Source: an uncultured Clostridia bacterium (GTDB taxonomy: Bacteria > Bacillota > Clostridia > TANB77 > CAG-508). From it: a stretch of DNA of 5,295 nucleotides. This document shows, piece by piece, positions 1-5,024 of this stretch; the first letter of the stretch is position 1; each line of letters starts with the position of its first letter. A program made the translations under genes and the position numbers. The stretch covers positions 1 through 5,295 of the forward strand of contig CANQZP010000081.1 in NCBI GenBank assembly GCA_947628395.1, read 5' to 3'. The notes under the pieces are model-generated. The model was not told the DNA's origin. It saw only the letters and a program-made list of their open reading frames with translations, and searched no databases.

Positions 1-953
1 AAACTAATTATTGTTTAGATTATGATGATAGAGTGATTACAACTGGAAATATGAGTGCTTATTTAAAAATTGCAGAAGGTTGTAGTAATAATTGTACTTA
101 TTGTGCTATTCCTATGATTAGAGGAAAATTTGTAAGTAGAAAAATGGAAGATATTCTAAATGAAGCTAGAGGACTTGCTAAAAAAGGAATCAAAGAGATT
201 ATTGTTATTGCTCAAGATACTACTAAATATGGAATTGACTTATATGGAGAATATAAATTAGCAGAACTTTTAAATAAGATTTGTGAGATTGATGGTATAG
301 AATGGATTAGATTTTTATATGCTTATCCTGAATCTATAACTGATGAATTGATTGATACTGTTAAGTCACAAGATAAGATTTGTAATTATTTTGATATTCC
401 TATTCAGCATTTTTCTGACAGAGTTCTAAAAAGAATGAATAGGAAGAGTACAAGTAGTCAAATTGATGAATTGTTATTTAAAATAAGGAGTAAAATTCCT
501 GATGCTATAATTAGGACAAGTCTTATTGTAGGATTTCCAGATGAAACTGAAGAAGATTTTGAAAAGTTATTTAATTTTGTAAAAAAAGCTAAGTTTGAAC
601 ATCTAGGAACTTTTGAATATTCTAAAGAAGATGGAACGCCAGCTGCTAAGTTAAAAAATCAGATTCATTATAGAACAAAACAAAGTAGGTATAAGAAAAT
701 TATGGAGCTTCAACAGAAAATTGCAATAGAAAATCTTTTAGAAAAGAAAAATAAAAAGTTTAAGGTTCTTATTGAAAGTGTTACAGCTGATGATAAATTT
801 TATGTTGGAAGAAGTTATATGGAAGCTCCTGATACAGATGGATTTATTTTAGTAAAAAAAGAAAAAGATACTGACTTGATTGATAAGTTTATTGGTGTTA
901 AAATAATAGATGTAAATGGTTATGATTTAATTGGTATACAGGAGGAAGAATAA
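1..953 (+). CDS. rimO: Ribosomal protein S12 methylthiotransferase RimO, 5'-truncated by window edge
   Basis: This radical-SAM enzyme of the methylthiotransferase family adds a methylthio group to the conserved aspartate of ribosomal protein S12 in the cytoplasm. The frame is open from base 3, so the gene starts upstream. About 316 residues are present of the usual 430-450, and the N-terminal MTTase (UPF0004) domain is missing. Visible are the radical-SAM cluster motif CxxxCxxC (C-SNN-C-TY-C, bases 81-104) within AYLKIAEGCSNNCTYC, IRGKF directly after it, the IAQDTTKYGIDLYG block, DIPIQH, and RTSLIVGFPDETEEDF. A C-terminal TRAM-like region of about 65 residues contains YVGRSYMEAPDTDG and ends in GYDLIG. 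The AYLKIAEGC and EAPDTDG signatures favour RimO over MiaB or MtaB. A GTG at 33 is an internal valine and not the start. The gene is intact to its TAA, which abuts the next start codon, so the two are probably co-transcribed. Confidence 0.95.
   Translation, partial: TNYCLDYDDRVITTGNMSAYLKIAEGCSNNCTYCAIPMIRGKFVSRKMEDILNEARGLAKKGIKEIIVIAQDTTKYGIDLYGEYKLAELLNKICEIDGIEWIRFLYAYPESITDELIDTVKSQDKICNYFDIPIQHFSDRVLKRMNRKSTSSQIDELLFKIRSKIPDAIIRTSLIVGFPDETEEDFEKLFNFVKKAKFEHLGTFEYSKEDGTPAAKLKNQIHYRTKQSRYKKIMELQQKIAIENLLEKKNKKFKVLIESVTADDKFYVGRSYMEAPDTDGFILVKKEKDTDLIDKFIGVKIIDVNGYDLIGIQEEE
940..945 (+). promoter_or_regulatory. Ribosome binding site for the LTA-synthase-like gene
   Basis: A perfect AGGAGG lies eight bases before the ATG at 954 and is embedded in the last codons of rimO. 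It fixes the start of the downstream gene and supports translation from a shared transcript, since the rimO stop and the next ATG touch without a gap. Confidence 0.85.
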
Positions 954-2891
954 ATGGAAAATTTACCGAGTGTGAGAAACAGATTTGAAAAAATAAGAGA
1001 TAAAGTAAAAAATGTTATCAGTTCTAAAAAATTTAAAATGATATTTAATTATGTTGTTTTTCCTTTTTTAGTTGTATTATTTGCTGATATTTATTTTAAA
1101 TTGAATAAAATAAATGATCATTTATTGATATATAATTTGGGGAATACTTTATATAGAGCTCCAAAGGCTTTTTTACTTACATGGCTTATAATAGGGGTTA
1201 TAAATGCATTACTTATTTCGATTACAAATAGTAGTAGAAAAGCTATGATTATAATGTTTTTATTTTTTATGATTGTACTGCCAGTAAATGATTTTAAATA
1301 TCATATAATGGGTGAGCCTGTAAAAATATCTGATGTTAATTTTTTAAATGGTGACAATACAGATATGATGGTTAATGTAATGGATACTTTAAAGGGCGAC
1401 TGGATGAATAGAACTATTATTAAAAGTGTTGTTTCTATATTTTTATTTGTATTTTTTATTTGGTTTGAGGGTAAGATTAAAATTAAATATGAGGATAATA
1501 AAAAAAGAGGAATTCATATTTTAGCATTTATAGTTATATTTGTTATGCTTGCGTTTCCACCTAAGTTTTTAAGGTTATTTTTGGTTAATGGTATTTTTGA
1601 TGATGATAAGAAAAAAGATTTTAGTAGAAATACTACTAATACTGCAGTTTATTTTGAATATGGATGGATTCAAGGGTTGTATTATAGTTTCTTGTCAGAT
1701 TATACTATGCCTCCTGATAATTATAATAAGGAGGAAGCTACTAAAATTGTGGAAAAAGATTATGAGGAAAATGATAAGAATTGGGGAGAACCTAATGTTG
1801 TATTTATCTTATCTGAGTCTTTTTGGGATATTTCTAAACTTGATGAGTTTGAATTTAATAAGGATTTAACAGAAAATATAAAAAGGTTAGAACAAACTAA
1901 TAGGTGTATTTCTTTTGATATGTTATCACCTTCTTATGGTGGTGCTAGTGTAAATGTTGAGTTTGAGGTCTTGACTGGTGCTAGTATAAATTTCTTTAAT
2001 AATGGATATATTCCTTATTTACAACTTTATAAGAATAATAGTAGATCAACTAGAATGCCTAATTTAATAAAGGAATTTAATAATGCTGGATATTATACAA
2101 AATATATTAGTTCTTGGGGTAGGTCATCATATAATAGTGAAAAGGTATTTAAGTTGATGGGGGCTGATGATGCTATTTATGAAGATGATTTGAAAGATCC
2201 AGTTAAAAAAGGTAATATTGCTGATAGTTATATGATGGATGTGATTTTAGATGAGTTAAAGCAAAAATCAGATGAGAAAAAGTTTTTATTTGTAACAACT
2301 GCTCAAAATCATATGCCTTATAGTAAGTATCGTTATCCTGATTATGATATTGATATAGTAAAGAGTTCAATGTCTCAAAATTTCAATGATGTTGCTAGGT
2401 GTTATGCACAAGGTGTTTATGATGCTGATAAGGAGCTTGGTAGGTTGTATGATGAGATTCAAAATTTAGATGAGCCTACTGTAGTTGTATTTTTCGGAGA
2501 TCATTTACCTTATTTATTAAATATTGATAGTGAAAATATTGTTGATGTTGCTTCTTATTTTAATACTGGTGATAGTAATTTAGATGAGATAAGAAAACAT
2601 ACTACTCAATGTGTTATGATTTCTAATTTTGATATTGAGAAGGATGAAGATACCAAAATGATGAATGCAAGTTATGTTGGGGCTTATTTATTAGATAATT
2701 TGGGAATAGAGGAATCTGATTATTTTAAATATATTAATAGTGTAAGAGAGGTTTTACCTGTTTATAATAGGAATGTTGTTTATAAAGATGGTGAGTCTAC
2801 GAGTATTTCTGATATTTCTGAGGAAGAAAAGAATGTTTTAGATGATAAGAAGAAGGTTCAATATAGGTATTTTATTGATAATAAGGATTAG
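954..2891 (+). CDS. LTA synthase family membrane sulfatase-fold protein (phosphoglycerol transferase-like)
   Basis: The protein has 645 residues, typical of LtaS-like enzymes. Five hydrophobic segments lie at about residues 29-49, 72-91, 97-112, 154-172 and 186-210, followed by a sulfatase/alkaline-phosphatase-fold domain (about 280-585) expected outside the cell. Family members transfer glycerol phosphate from phosphatidylglycerol to make or decorate polyanionic polymers. Visible active-site landmarks are Glu288 in NVVFILSESFWD (metal), the nucleophile loop SPSYGGASVNVEFEVLTG (323-342), His453 in TTAQNHMPY, and Asp516-His517 in VVFFGDHLPY (metal). The expected nucleophile position is Ser332, where family members usually have Thr. 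The LtaS-like FWNR substrate motif appears as SYNS (392-395). No frameshift is seen. The last 60 residues are charged (EEEKNVLDDKKK). It sits directly behind rimO with a perfect ribosome binding site. Family assignment is firm. The exact substrate is unknown, so LtaS itself, an LTA primase or another glycan phosphoglycerol transferase are all possible. Confidence 0.88.
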   Translation: MENLPSVRNRFEKIRDKVKNVISSKKFKMIFNYVVFPFLVVLFADIYFKLNKINDHLLIYNLGNTLYRAPKAFLLTWLIIGVINALLISITNSSRKAMIIMFLFFMIVLPVNDFKYHIMGEPVKISDVNFLNGDNTDMMVNVMDTLKGDWMNRTIIKSVVSIFLFVFFIWFEGKIKIKYEDNKKRGIHILAFIVIFVMLAFPPKFLRLFLVNGIFDDDKKKDFSRNTTNTAVYFEYGWIQGLYYSFLSDYTMPPDNYNKEEATKIVEKDYEENDKNWGEPNVVFILSESFWDISKLDEFEFNKDLTENIKRLEQTNRCISFDMLSPSYGGASVNVEFEVLTGASINFFNNGYIPYLQLYKNNSRSTRMPNLIKEFNNAGYYTKYISSWGRSSYNSEKVFKLMGADDAIYEDDLKDPVKKGNIADSYMMDVILDELKQKSDEKKFLFVTTAQNHMPYSKYRYPDYDIDIVKSSMSQNFNDVARCYAQGVYDADKELGRLYDEIQNLDEPTVVVFFGDHLPYLLNIDSENIVDVASYFNTGDSNLDEIRKHTTQCVMISNFDIEKDEDTKMMNASYVGAYLLDNLGIEESDYFKYINSVREVLPVYNRNVVYKDGESTSISDISEEEKNVLDDKKKVQYRYFIDNKD

Positions 2892-3021
2892 GGGAAAAAT
2901 CTTTCTCAAAAATGTTTATTTAGGTTAAGAAAAATAACTATGAAAAAGCAAATATAATAATTGATTTTTAAATAGCTGCTTAAGCAGACCAAACGAGGCC
3001 GGTAGGTCGAGTGCGATTGAA

Positions 3022-3113
3022 GCAACTTACAGATATTTTTGTATTTCGCATTTTCTTCGAAGCCCGGGCGATTAATAATCGCCCCTACGAAATACTTTTA
3101 ATCTGAAAGTTGC
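3022..3113. repeat. Middle inverted repeat of the nested element
   Basis: The left arm (3022-3048) starts GCAACTT, continues CAGAT, and ends TATTTCG. The right arm (3088-3113) read in reverse complement has the same blocks in the same order, with an A/T-rich mismatch patch between CAGAT and TATTTCG. Paired arms like this suggest either a structured transcript or a non-autonomous mobile element. The central 39 bases carry the GTAGGGGC-type palindrome described separately. Confidence 0.7.
3052..3088 (-). repeat. GTAGGGGC-type palindromic repeat, copy 1
   Basis: The core 3066-3084 is GGGCGATTA, a single A, then TAATCGCCC: a perfect nine-base-pair palindrome with a one-base centre. On the minus strand the unit begins GTAGGGGCG and closes in CGCCCGGGC, followed by TTCGAAGAAA. 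Copy 2 at 4389-4428 shares the GTAGGGGC start, the CGCCCG closure and the AAGAAA tail, in the same orientation, but has a different inner stem. That pattern is typical of dispersed extragenic palindromes (REP-like). I recall similar GTAGGGGC repeats in many bacterial genomes, but that is from memory and not checked. Confidence 0.7.
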
Positions 3114-3158
3114 GACAGCAAAGCTATAAAAAATCAATTATTATATTGCTTTTTTTTT

Positions 3159-3231
3159 ATTCTATTAAATTAAATAGACATTGTTGTTGCTTTCTTTAAA
3201 TTTTTGCAATGTTAAAAATTTTAAACATGTC
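3159..3231. other. A+T-rich spacer upstream of the pssA-like promoter
   Basis: No gene is seen here. The only structure I can point to is a near-palindrome, GTTAAAAATTTTAAAC (3211-3226, 14 of 16 positions symmetric), six bases upstream of the -35 box. In sequence this A+T-rich it could be chance. The plus-strand region between the LTA-synthase-like stop (2891) and the nested element (2943) likewise holds nothing recognisable. Confidence 0.4.
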
Positions 3232-3260
3232 TTTACAATATTAAAAAAATGTAATAAAAT
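3232..3260 (+). promoter_or_regulatory. Sigma-A-type promoter for the pssA-gtrA-like unit
   Basis: The -35 box is TTTACA (3232-3237) and the -10 box is TAAAAT (3255-3260), separated by 17 bases. Transcription would begin near 3267, about 27 bases before the preferred start codon. The position just after the nested element suggests that the lipid gene pair is transcribed separately from rimO. Confidence 0.7.
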
Positions 3261-3293
3261 GTAGGAAATGTTAATAGGGGAATGAAGGTAAAA

Positions 3294-3920
3294 ATGAATA
3301 AAAAAATAATTGGTTTTTATAGGGGTTGCGATTTTGTTACAATGGCTAGTACAATTTCTGCTATTATTGGAATGATTTTTGCAATCAATAATCATATAAT
3401 TACAGCTGTTTCATGTTTGATTTTAAGTGGTATTTGTGATGCTTTTGATGGAGTTTTGGCTAGAAGAAGAGAAAATACAAAGGATCAGACGACTTATGGT
3501 GAGGAATTAGATTCTTTATCTGATGTTATGGCTTTTGGGGTTTTACCTGTTATTATTACTGTTTGTGATTGTGGTAATAAGCTTTGGTTTTATCCTGTTT
3601 TTGTATTTTATGTTCTTTGTGGCTTGATTAGATTAGCTTATTTTAATATGCTTGCTCAAAAAAATGATACAGATAAGAGTTGTTTTATAGGTATTCCAAT
3701 TACTGCTATTACTATAATTTATCCTATTTTTTATATTGCTTTTAGACTTACTGGTGTTCCTTTTTCTGAATATATTATGCTTGGTATGTTATTTATTACG
3801 GGTATTTTGTATGTTGTAAGAATTAAGGTTAAAAAACCGGATTCTATAGCTAAGACAGTTCTTGCTGTTTTAGGTGTGTTTATAATTATAGCATTTACAA
3901 TTTGGAAGTATGTTAAATAG
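3294..3920 (+). CDS. pssA: CDP-alcohol phosphatidyltransferase, phosphatidylserine synthase-like
   Basis: This integral membrane enzyme is expected to condense CDP-diacylglycerol with L-serine to give phosphatidylserine and CMP. The CDP-alcohol phosphatidyltransferase signature is visible as CDAFDGVLAR, then eleven residues, then GEELDSLSD; in numbering from base 3294 the metal/substrate residues are Asp49, Asp52, Gly53, Arg57, Gly69, Asp73 and Asp77. The classical motif has eight residues between AR and G; longer spacers occur, to my knowledge, in clostridial PssA-like proteins. DSLSD followed by FGVLP, and GLIRLAYFN further on, fit PssA better than PgsA. About six to seven hydrophobic segments fill its 208 residues. 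I chose the ATG at 3294 because AAGG (3285-3288) sits five bases ahead. An in-frame ATG at 3282 would have AGGGG only one base away, too close for normal initiation, though it cannot be excluded (212 residues). No phosphatidylserine decarboxylase gene is in view. The next gene follows after eight bases. Confidence 0.85.
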   Translation: MNKKIIGFYRGCDFVTMASTISAIIGMIFAINNHIITAVSCLILSGICDAFDGVLARRRENTKDQTTYGEELDSLSDVMAFGVLPVIITVCDCGNKLWFYPVFVFYVLCGLIRLAYFNMLAQKNDTDKSCFIGIPITAITIIYPIFYIAFRLTGVPFSEYIMLGMLFITGILYVVRIKVKKPDSIAKTVLAVLGVFIIIAFTIWKYVK

Positions 3921-3928
3921 GTAAGGTT

Positions 3929-4342
3929 ATGGTAAAAGATTTTTTTATAAAATACAAAAGGTTCGAAAAATACATTGCTGTAAGTATTGTTACTACTGTT
4001 GTTAATGTTGTATCTTTTATGATGTTTGTGAAAATTTTTAAAGATATGTACGTTCTTAGTAATATACTTTCTTGGATTATAAGTATTTTGATTACTTTTG
4101 TTTTGAATAAGGTAATTGTTTTTCAGAAAAGGTCTGATAGAAAGAGGGAAGTTTTTAAAGAGCTTGTTTTATTTTATTTTGTAAGGCTAAGTTCTTTATT
4201 TATTGATACATTGGTTTTGTGTTTGTGTAAGGAAGTTTTTGGGTTTAGTGATATTGTATCGAAGATTATTTCTAATGTTAGTACGACTTTTAATAATTAT
4301 TTTATTAGTAAATATTTTGTGTTTAAGGAACAAAAAAAGTAG
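3929..4342 (+). CDS. GtrA family membrane protein
   Basis: The protein has 137 residues and four predicted membrane helices at about 14-34, 43-64, 78-100 and 107-130, the size and layout of GtrA/DPMS-type proteins (PF04138). Family-like points are the KYIAVS start of helix 1, NKVIVF closing helix 2, and NNYFISKYFVF closing helix 4, where relatives typically have an N-x-x-x-(R/K)-x-(W/Y)-x-F ending. GtrA proteins are linked to moving or using polyprenyl-phosphate-linked sugars for surface glycans; the substrate here cannot be read from sequence. An AGG at 3919-3921, overlapping the previous stop, is seven bases ahead of the ATG. The eight-base gap makes co-transcription with the pssA-like gene very likely. 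The gene is complete, and its stop codon lies inside the terminator stem. Confidence 0.85.
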   Translation: MVKDFFIKYKRFEKYIAVSIVTTVVNVVSFMMFVKIFKDMYVLSNILSWIISILITFVLNKVIVFQKRSDRKREVFKELVLFYFVRLSSLFIDTLVLCLCKEVFGFSDIVSKIISNVSTTFNNYFISKYFVFKEQKK

Positions 4343-4362
4343 CTTTTTGAAGCTACTTTTTT
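4333..4362 (+). terminator. Rho-independent terminator after the gtrA-like gene
   Basis: A 13-base-pair stem is formed by 4333-4345 and 4350-4362 (AAAAAAGTAGCTT with AAGCTACTTTTTT), with a four-base TTTG loop and a U-run making the right side. The stop codon TAG (4340-4342) lies within the left arm. The A-run on the left means it could also stop minus-strand transcripts coming from the right. Confidence 0.85.
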
Positions 4363-4388
4363 GATATATTAATACATGTATATAGCGA

Positions 4389-4428
4389 TTTCTTGGAAGA
4401 AGCGGGCGGACGCAAGGCCCGCCCCTAC
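4389..4428 (-). repeat. GTAGGGGC-type palindromic repeat, copy 2
   Basis: On the minus strand this reads GTAGGGGCGGGC, a short centre, then GTCCGCCCGC followed by a TTCTTCCAAGAAA tail. The GC-rich stem can pair either as 4402-4407 with 4417-4422 or as 4404-4409 with 4419-4424. It shares its start, closure and tail with copy 1 at 3052-3088, in the same orientation, and stands out as a GC-rich island in the A+T-rich convergent intergenic region. Confidence 0.7.
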
Positions 4429-4463
4429 AGCCTAAAGAGGATGATTTGTAAAAAGGTGATTGG

Positions 4464-4492
4464 AAAAAAAAATGGGCGATTTTAATCGCCCA
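4464..4492 (-). terminator. Rho-independent terminator of the minus-strand hypothetical gene
   Basis: Read on the minus strand, TGGGCGATT and AATCGCCCA (4492-4484 and 4481-4473) form a nine-base-pair stem around a two-base AA centre, directly followed by T and then U-run positions (plus-strand A-run 4464-4472). It begins ten bases past the stop codon of the small gene. The inner stem GGGCGATT/AATCGCCC is the same as in the palindrome at 3066-3084. Confidence 0.88.
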
Positions 4493-4502
4493 ATATATGT
4501 AA

Positions 4503-4820
4503 TTATCTTTCTCTTTCAATGTTATGTCCGTCTAAATTTGGTTCTTCTGTAACTGGTGCTTTAGGATTTATTCCTTTTACTCTAAATTTATCTGTACTTT
4601 CATAATTTATTTCTTTAGAATGTAAATTATTTTTTGCTTTTTTAAATTCATTTTCTAAATTTTGAGCTTCAGCAACAGAAATACCTGTAGATGAAACTAT
4701 ATTTTCTAGTTCATCATCTGAAGGTATATCTACTTTAGAACTGAATATTGAACCTAAAGTTGAATTTTTTATTTTATTAAAAAATCTTTTTATAAAAGAT
4801 TCTTTGTTTGTATATTCCAT
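4503..4820 (-). CDS. Hypothetical protein, 105 residues, hydrophilic
   Basis: I do not recognise this protein. It has no signal peptide, membrane segment, cysteine or tryptophan. Residues 6-28 (KESFIKRFFNKIKNSTLGSI and on) are basic and could form an amphipathic helix. Residues 34-66 are acidic, then mixed charge, and look helical (DDELENIVSSTGISVAEAQNLEN), with a faint likeness to small three-helix UBA-type folds that I would not rely on. The tail from about residue 70 is polar and rich in Pro, Glu, Asn and Arg, probably disordered, and ends ERER. Evidence that it is a real gene: an extended -10 promoter, a GAGG ribosome binding site ten bases ahead of the ATG, a strong terminator ten bases after the stop, and no competing frame on the plus strand. 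It is monocistronic, convergent with the lipid gene pair and divergent from scpB. Confidence 0.8.
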   Translation of the reverse strand: MEYTNKESFIKRFFNKIKNSTLGSIFSSKVDIPSDDELENIVSSTGISVAEAQNLENEFKKAKNNLHSKEINYESTDKFRVKGINPKAPVTEEPNLDGHNIERER

Positions 4821-4830
4821 TTTTTATAAA

Positions 4831-4834
4831 CCTC
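4831..4834 (-). promoter_or_regulatory. Ribosome binding site of the hypothetical gene
   Basis: The minus strand reads AAGAGGTTT, with GAGG ten bases before the ATG at 4820. The spacing is slightly long but acceptable, and it supports this start, the only ATG near the beginning of the frame. Confidence 0.65.
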
Positions 4835-4843
4835 TTTTCATGT

Positions 4844-4858
4844 ATAACTTCTAGTTAT
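4844..4858 (-). promoter_or_regulatory. Short inverted repeat in the leader of the hypothetical gene
   Basis: ATAACT, three bases, AGTTAT: perfect six-base arms located between the expected transcription start (about 4869) and the ribosome binding site. It could be a protein-binding operator or a small leader hairpin. The short A+T-rich arms may also be chance. Confidence 0.3.
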
Positions 4859-4875
4859 TTTTAAAGCGCAATTTT

Positions 4876-4904
4876 AGTATAGCATAAATTATGAAAAAAA
4901 TCAA
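4876..4904 (-). promoter_or_regulatory. Extended -10 promoter of the hypothetical gene
   Basis: On the minus strand, TTGATT (4904-4899) is followed after 17 bases by TATACT (4881-4876), with a TG one base ahead of the -10 box (TGCTATACT). This is a strong sigma-A-type match. The leader would be about 48 bases long. Confidence 0.8.
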
Positions 4905-4966
4905 GTGTTTTTAATAAAATTATATGTAAACTTAAAATATTGGTATTTTGTATTCAGAAATAAATA

Positions 4967-4995
4967 TTGACACTTTTTTGTTTTGATGGGATAAT
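4967..4995 (+). promoter_or_regulatory. Extended -10 promoter of scpB
   Basis: A consensus -35 box TTGACA (4967-4972), a 17-base spacer and GATAAT (4990-4995) with the extended element TGG just ahead. Transcription would start near 5002, giving a leader of roughly 23 bases. It is divergent from the promoter of the hypothetical gene, with about 60 bases between the two -35 boxes. Confidence 0.8.
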
Positions 4996-5010
4996 AATAT
5001 TGCTTAAGTA

Positions 5011-5016
5011 AAGGAG
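5011..5016 (+). promoter_or_regulatory. Ribosome binding site of scpB
   Basis: AAGGAG is eight bases ahead of the ATG at 5025, a near-ideal arrangement that fixes the scpB start. Confidence 0.8.
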
Positions 5017-5024
5017 ATTTTGTT

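Larger units (their letters stand above)
2943..3158. repeat. Nested inverted-repeat element, MITE-like or large hairpin
   Basis: The outer arms are 2943-2977 and 3122-3154. Reading the right arm in reverse complement gives AAAAAGCAA, TATAATAATTGATTTTT and TAGCT, as on the left, with only a base or two inserted or deleted. Inside them are a second pair of arms (3022-3048 and 3088-3113) and, at the centre, a GC-rich palindrome (3066-3084). A 12-base perfect palindrome, CTGCTTAAGCAG, lies at 2976-2987. The interior is clearly richer in G+C than the surroundings. The right arm runs into nine T bases (3150-3158), so on the plus strand the outer stem could also act as a terminator for the rimO operon; no other terminator is visible after 2891. 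No transposase or convincing reading frame lies inside, and I could not identify a clear target-site duplication. The element fills most of the 390-base gap between genes. Confidence 0.75.

Noticed and set aside
33..35. GTG at 33 as the start of rimO
   Set aside because: The frame is open upstream to the edge with RimO-compatible sequence, there is no ribosome binding site before it, and the protein would lack the whole MTTase domain.
1588..1869. A 93-codon plus-strand open frame within the LTA-synthase-like gene
   Set aside because: It lies entirely inside the larger gene in another frame, is a string of hydrophobic residues expected from A+T-rich shadow translation, and has no ribosome binding site context.
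3011..3106. A GTG-started frame of 31 codons inside the nested repeat
   Set aside because: It spans palindromes, has no ribosome binding site, and its length is what a stop-poor GC-rich island gives by chance.
2943..3158. Riboswitch or leader regulator of the pssA-like gene
   Set aside because: The best promoter for that gene (3232-3260) lies downstream of the structure, so the structure would not be in its transcript unless read-through from rimO matters.
3165..3395. A 76-codon minus-strand open frame across the pssA-like promoter and start
   Set aside because: It overlaps the promoter, ribosome binding site and first codons of a well-supported gene, and its His/Asn/Ile-rich composition is typical of antisense translation.
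3052..4428. CRISPR array
   Set aside because: The two similar palindromes are 1.3 kb apart with genes between, not regularly spaced direct repeats, and no cas gene is present.
4196..4519. A 107-codon minus-strand open frame containing GCRGGPCVRPLLP
   Set aside because: It runs through the palindromic repeat, the plus-strand terminator and the 3' half of the gtrA-like gene. The Gly/Arg/Pro stretch is simply the repeat translated, a common source of false gene calls.
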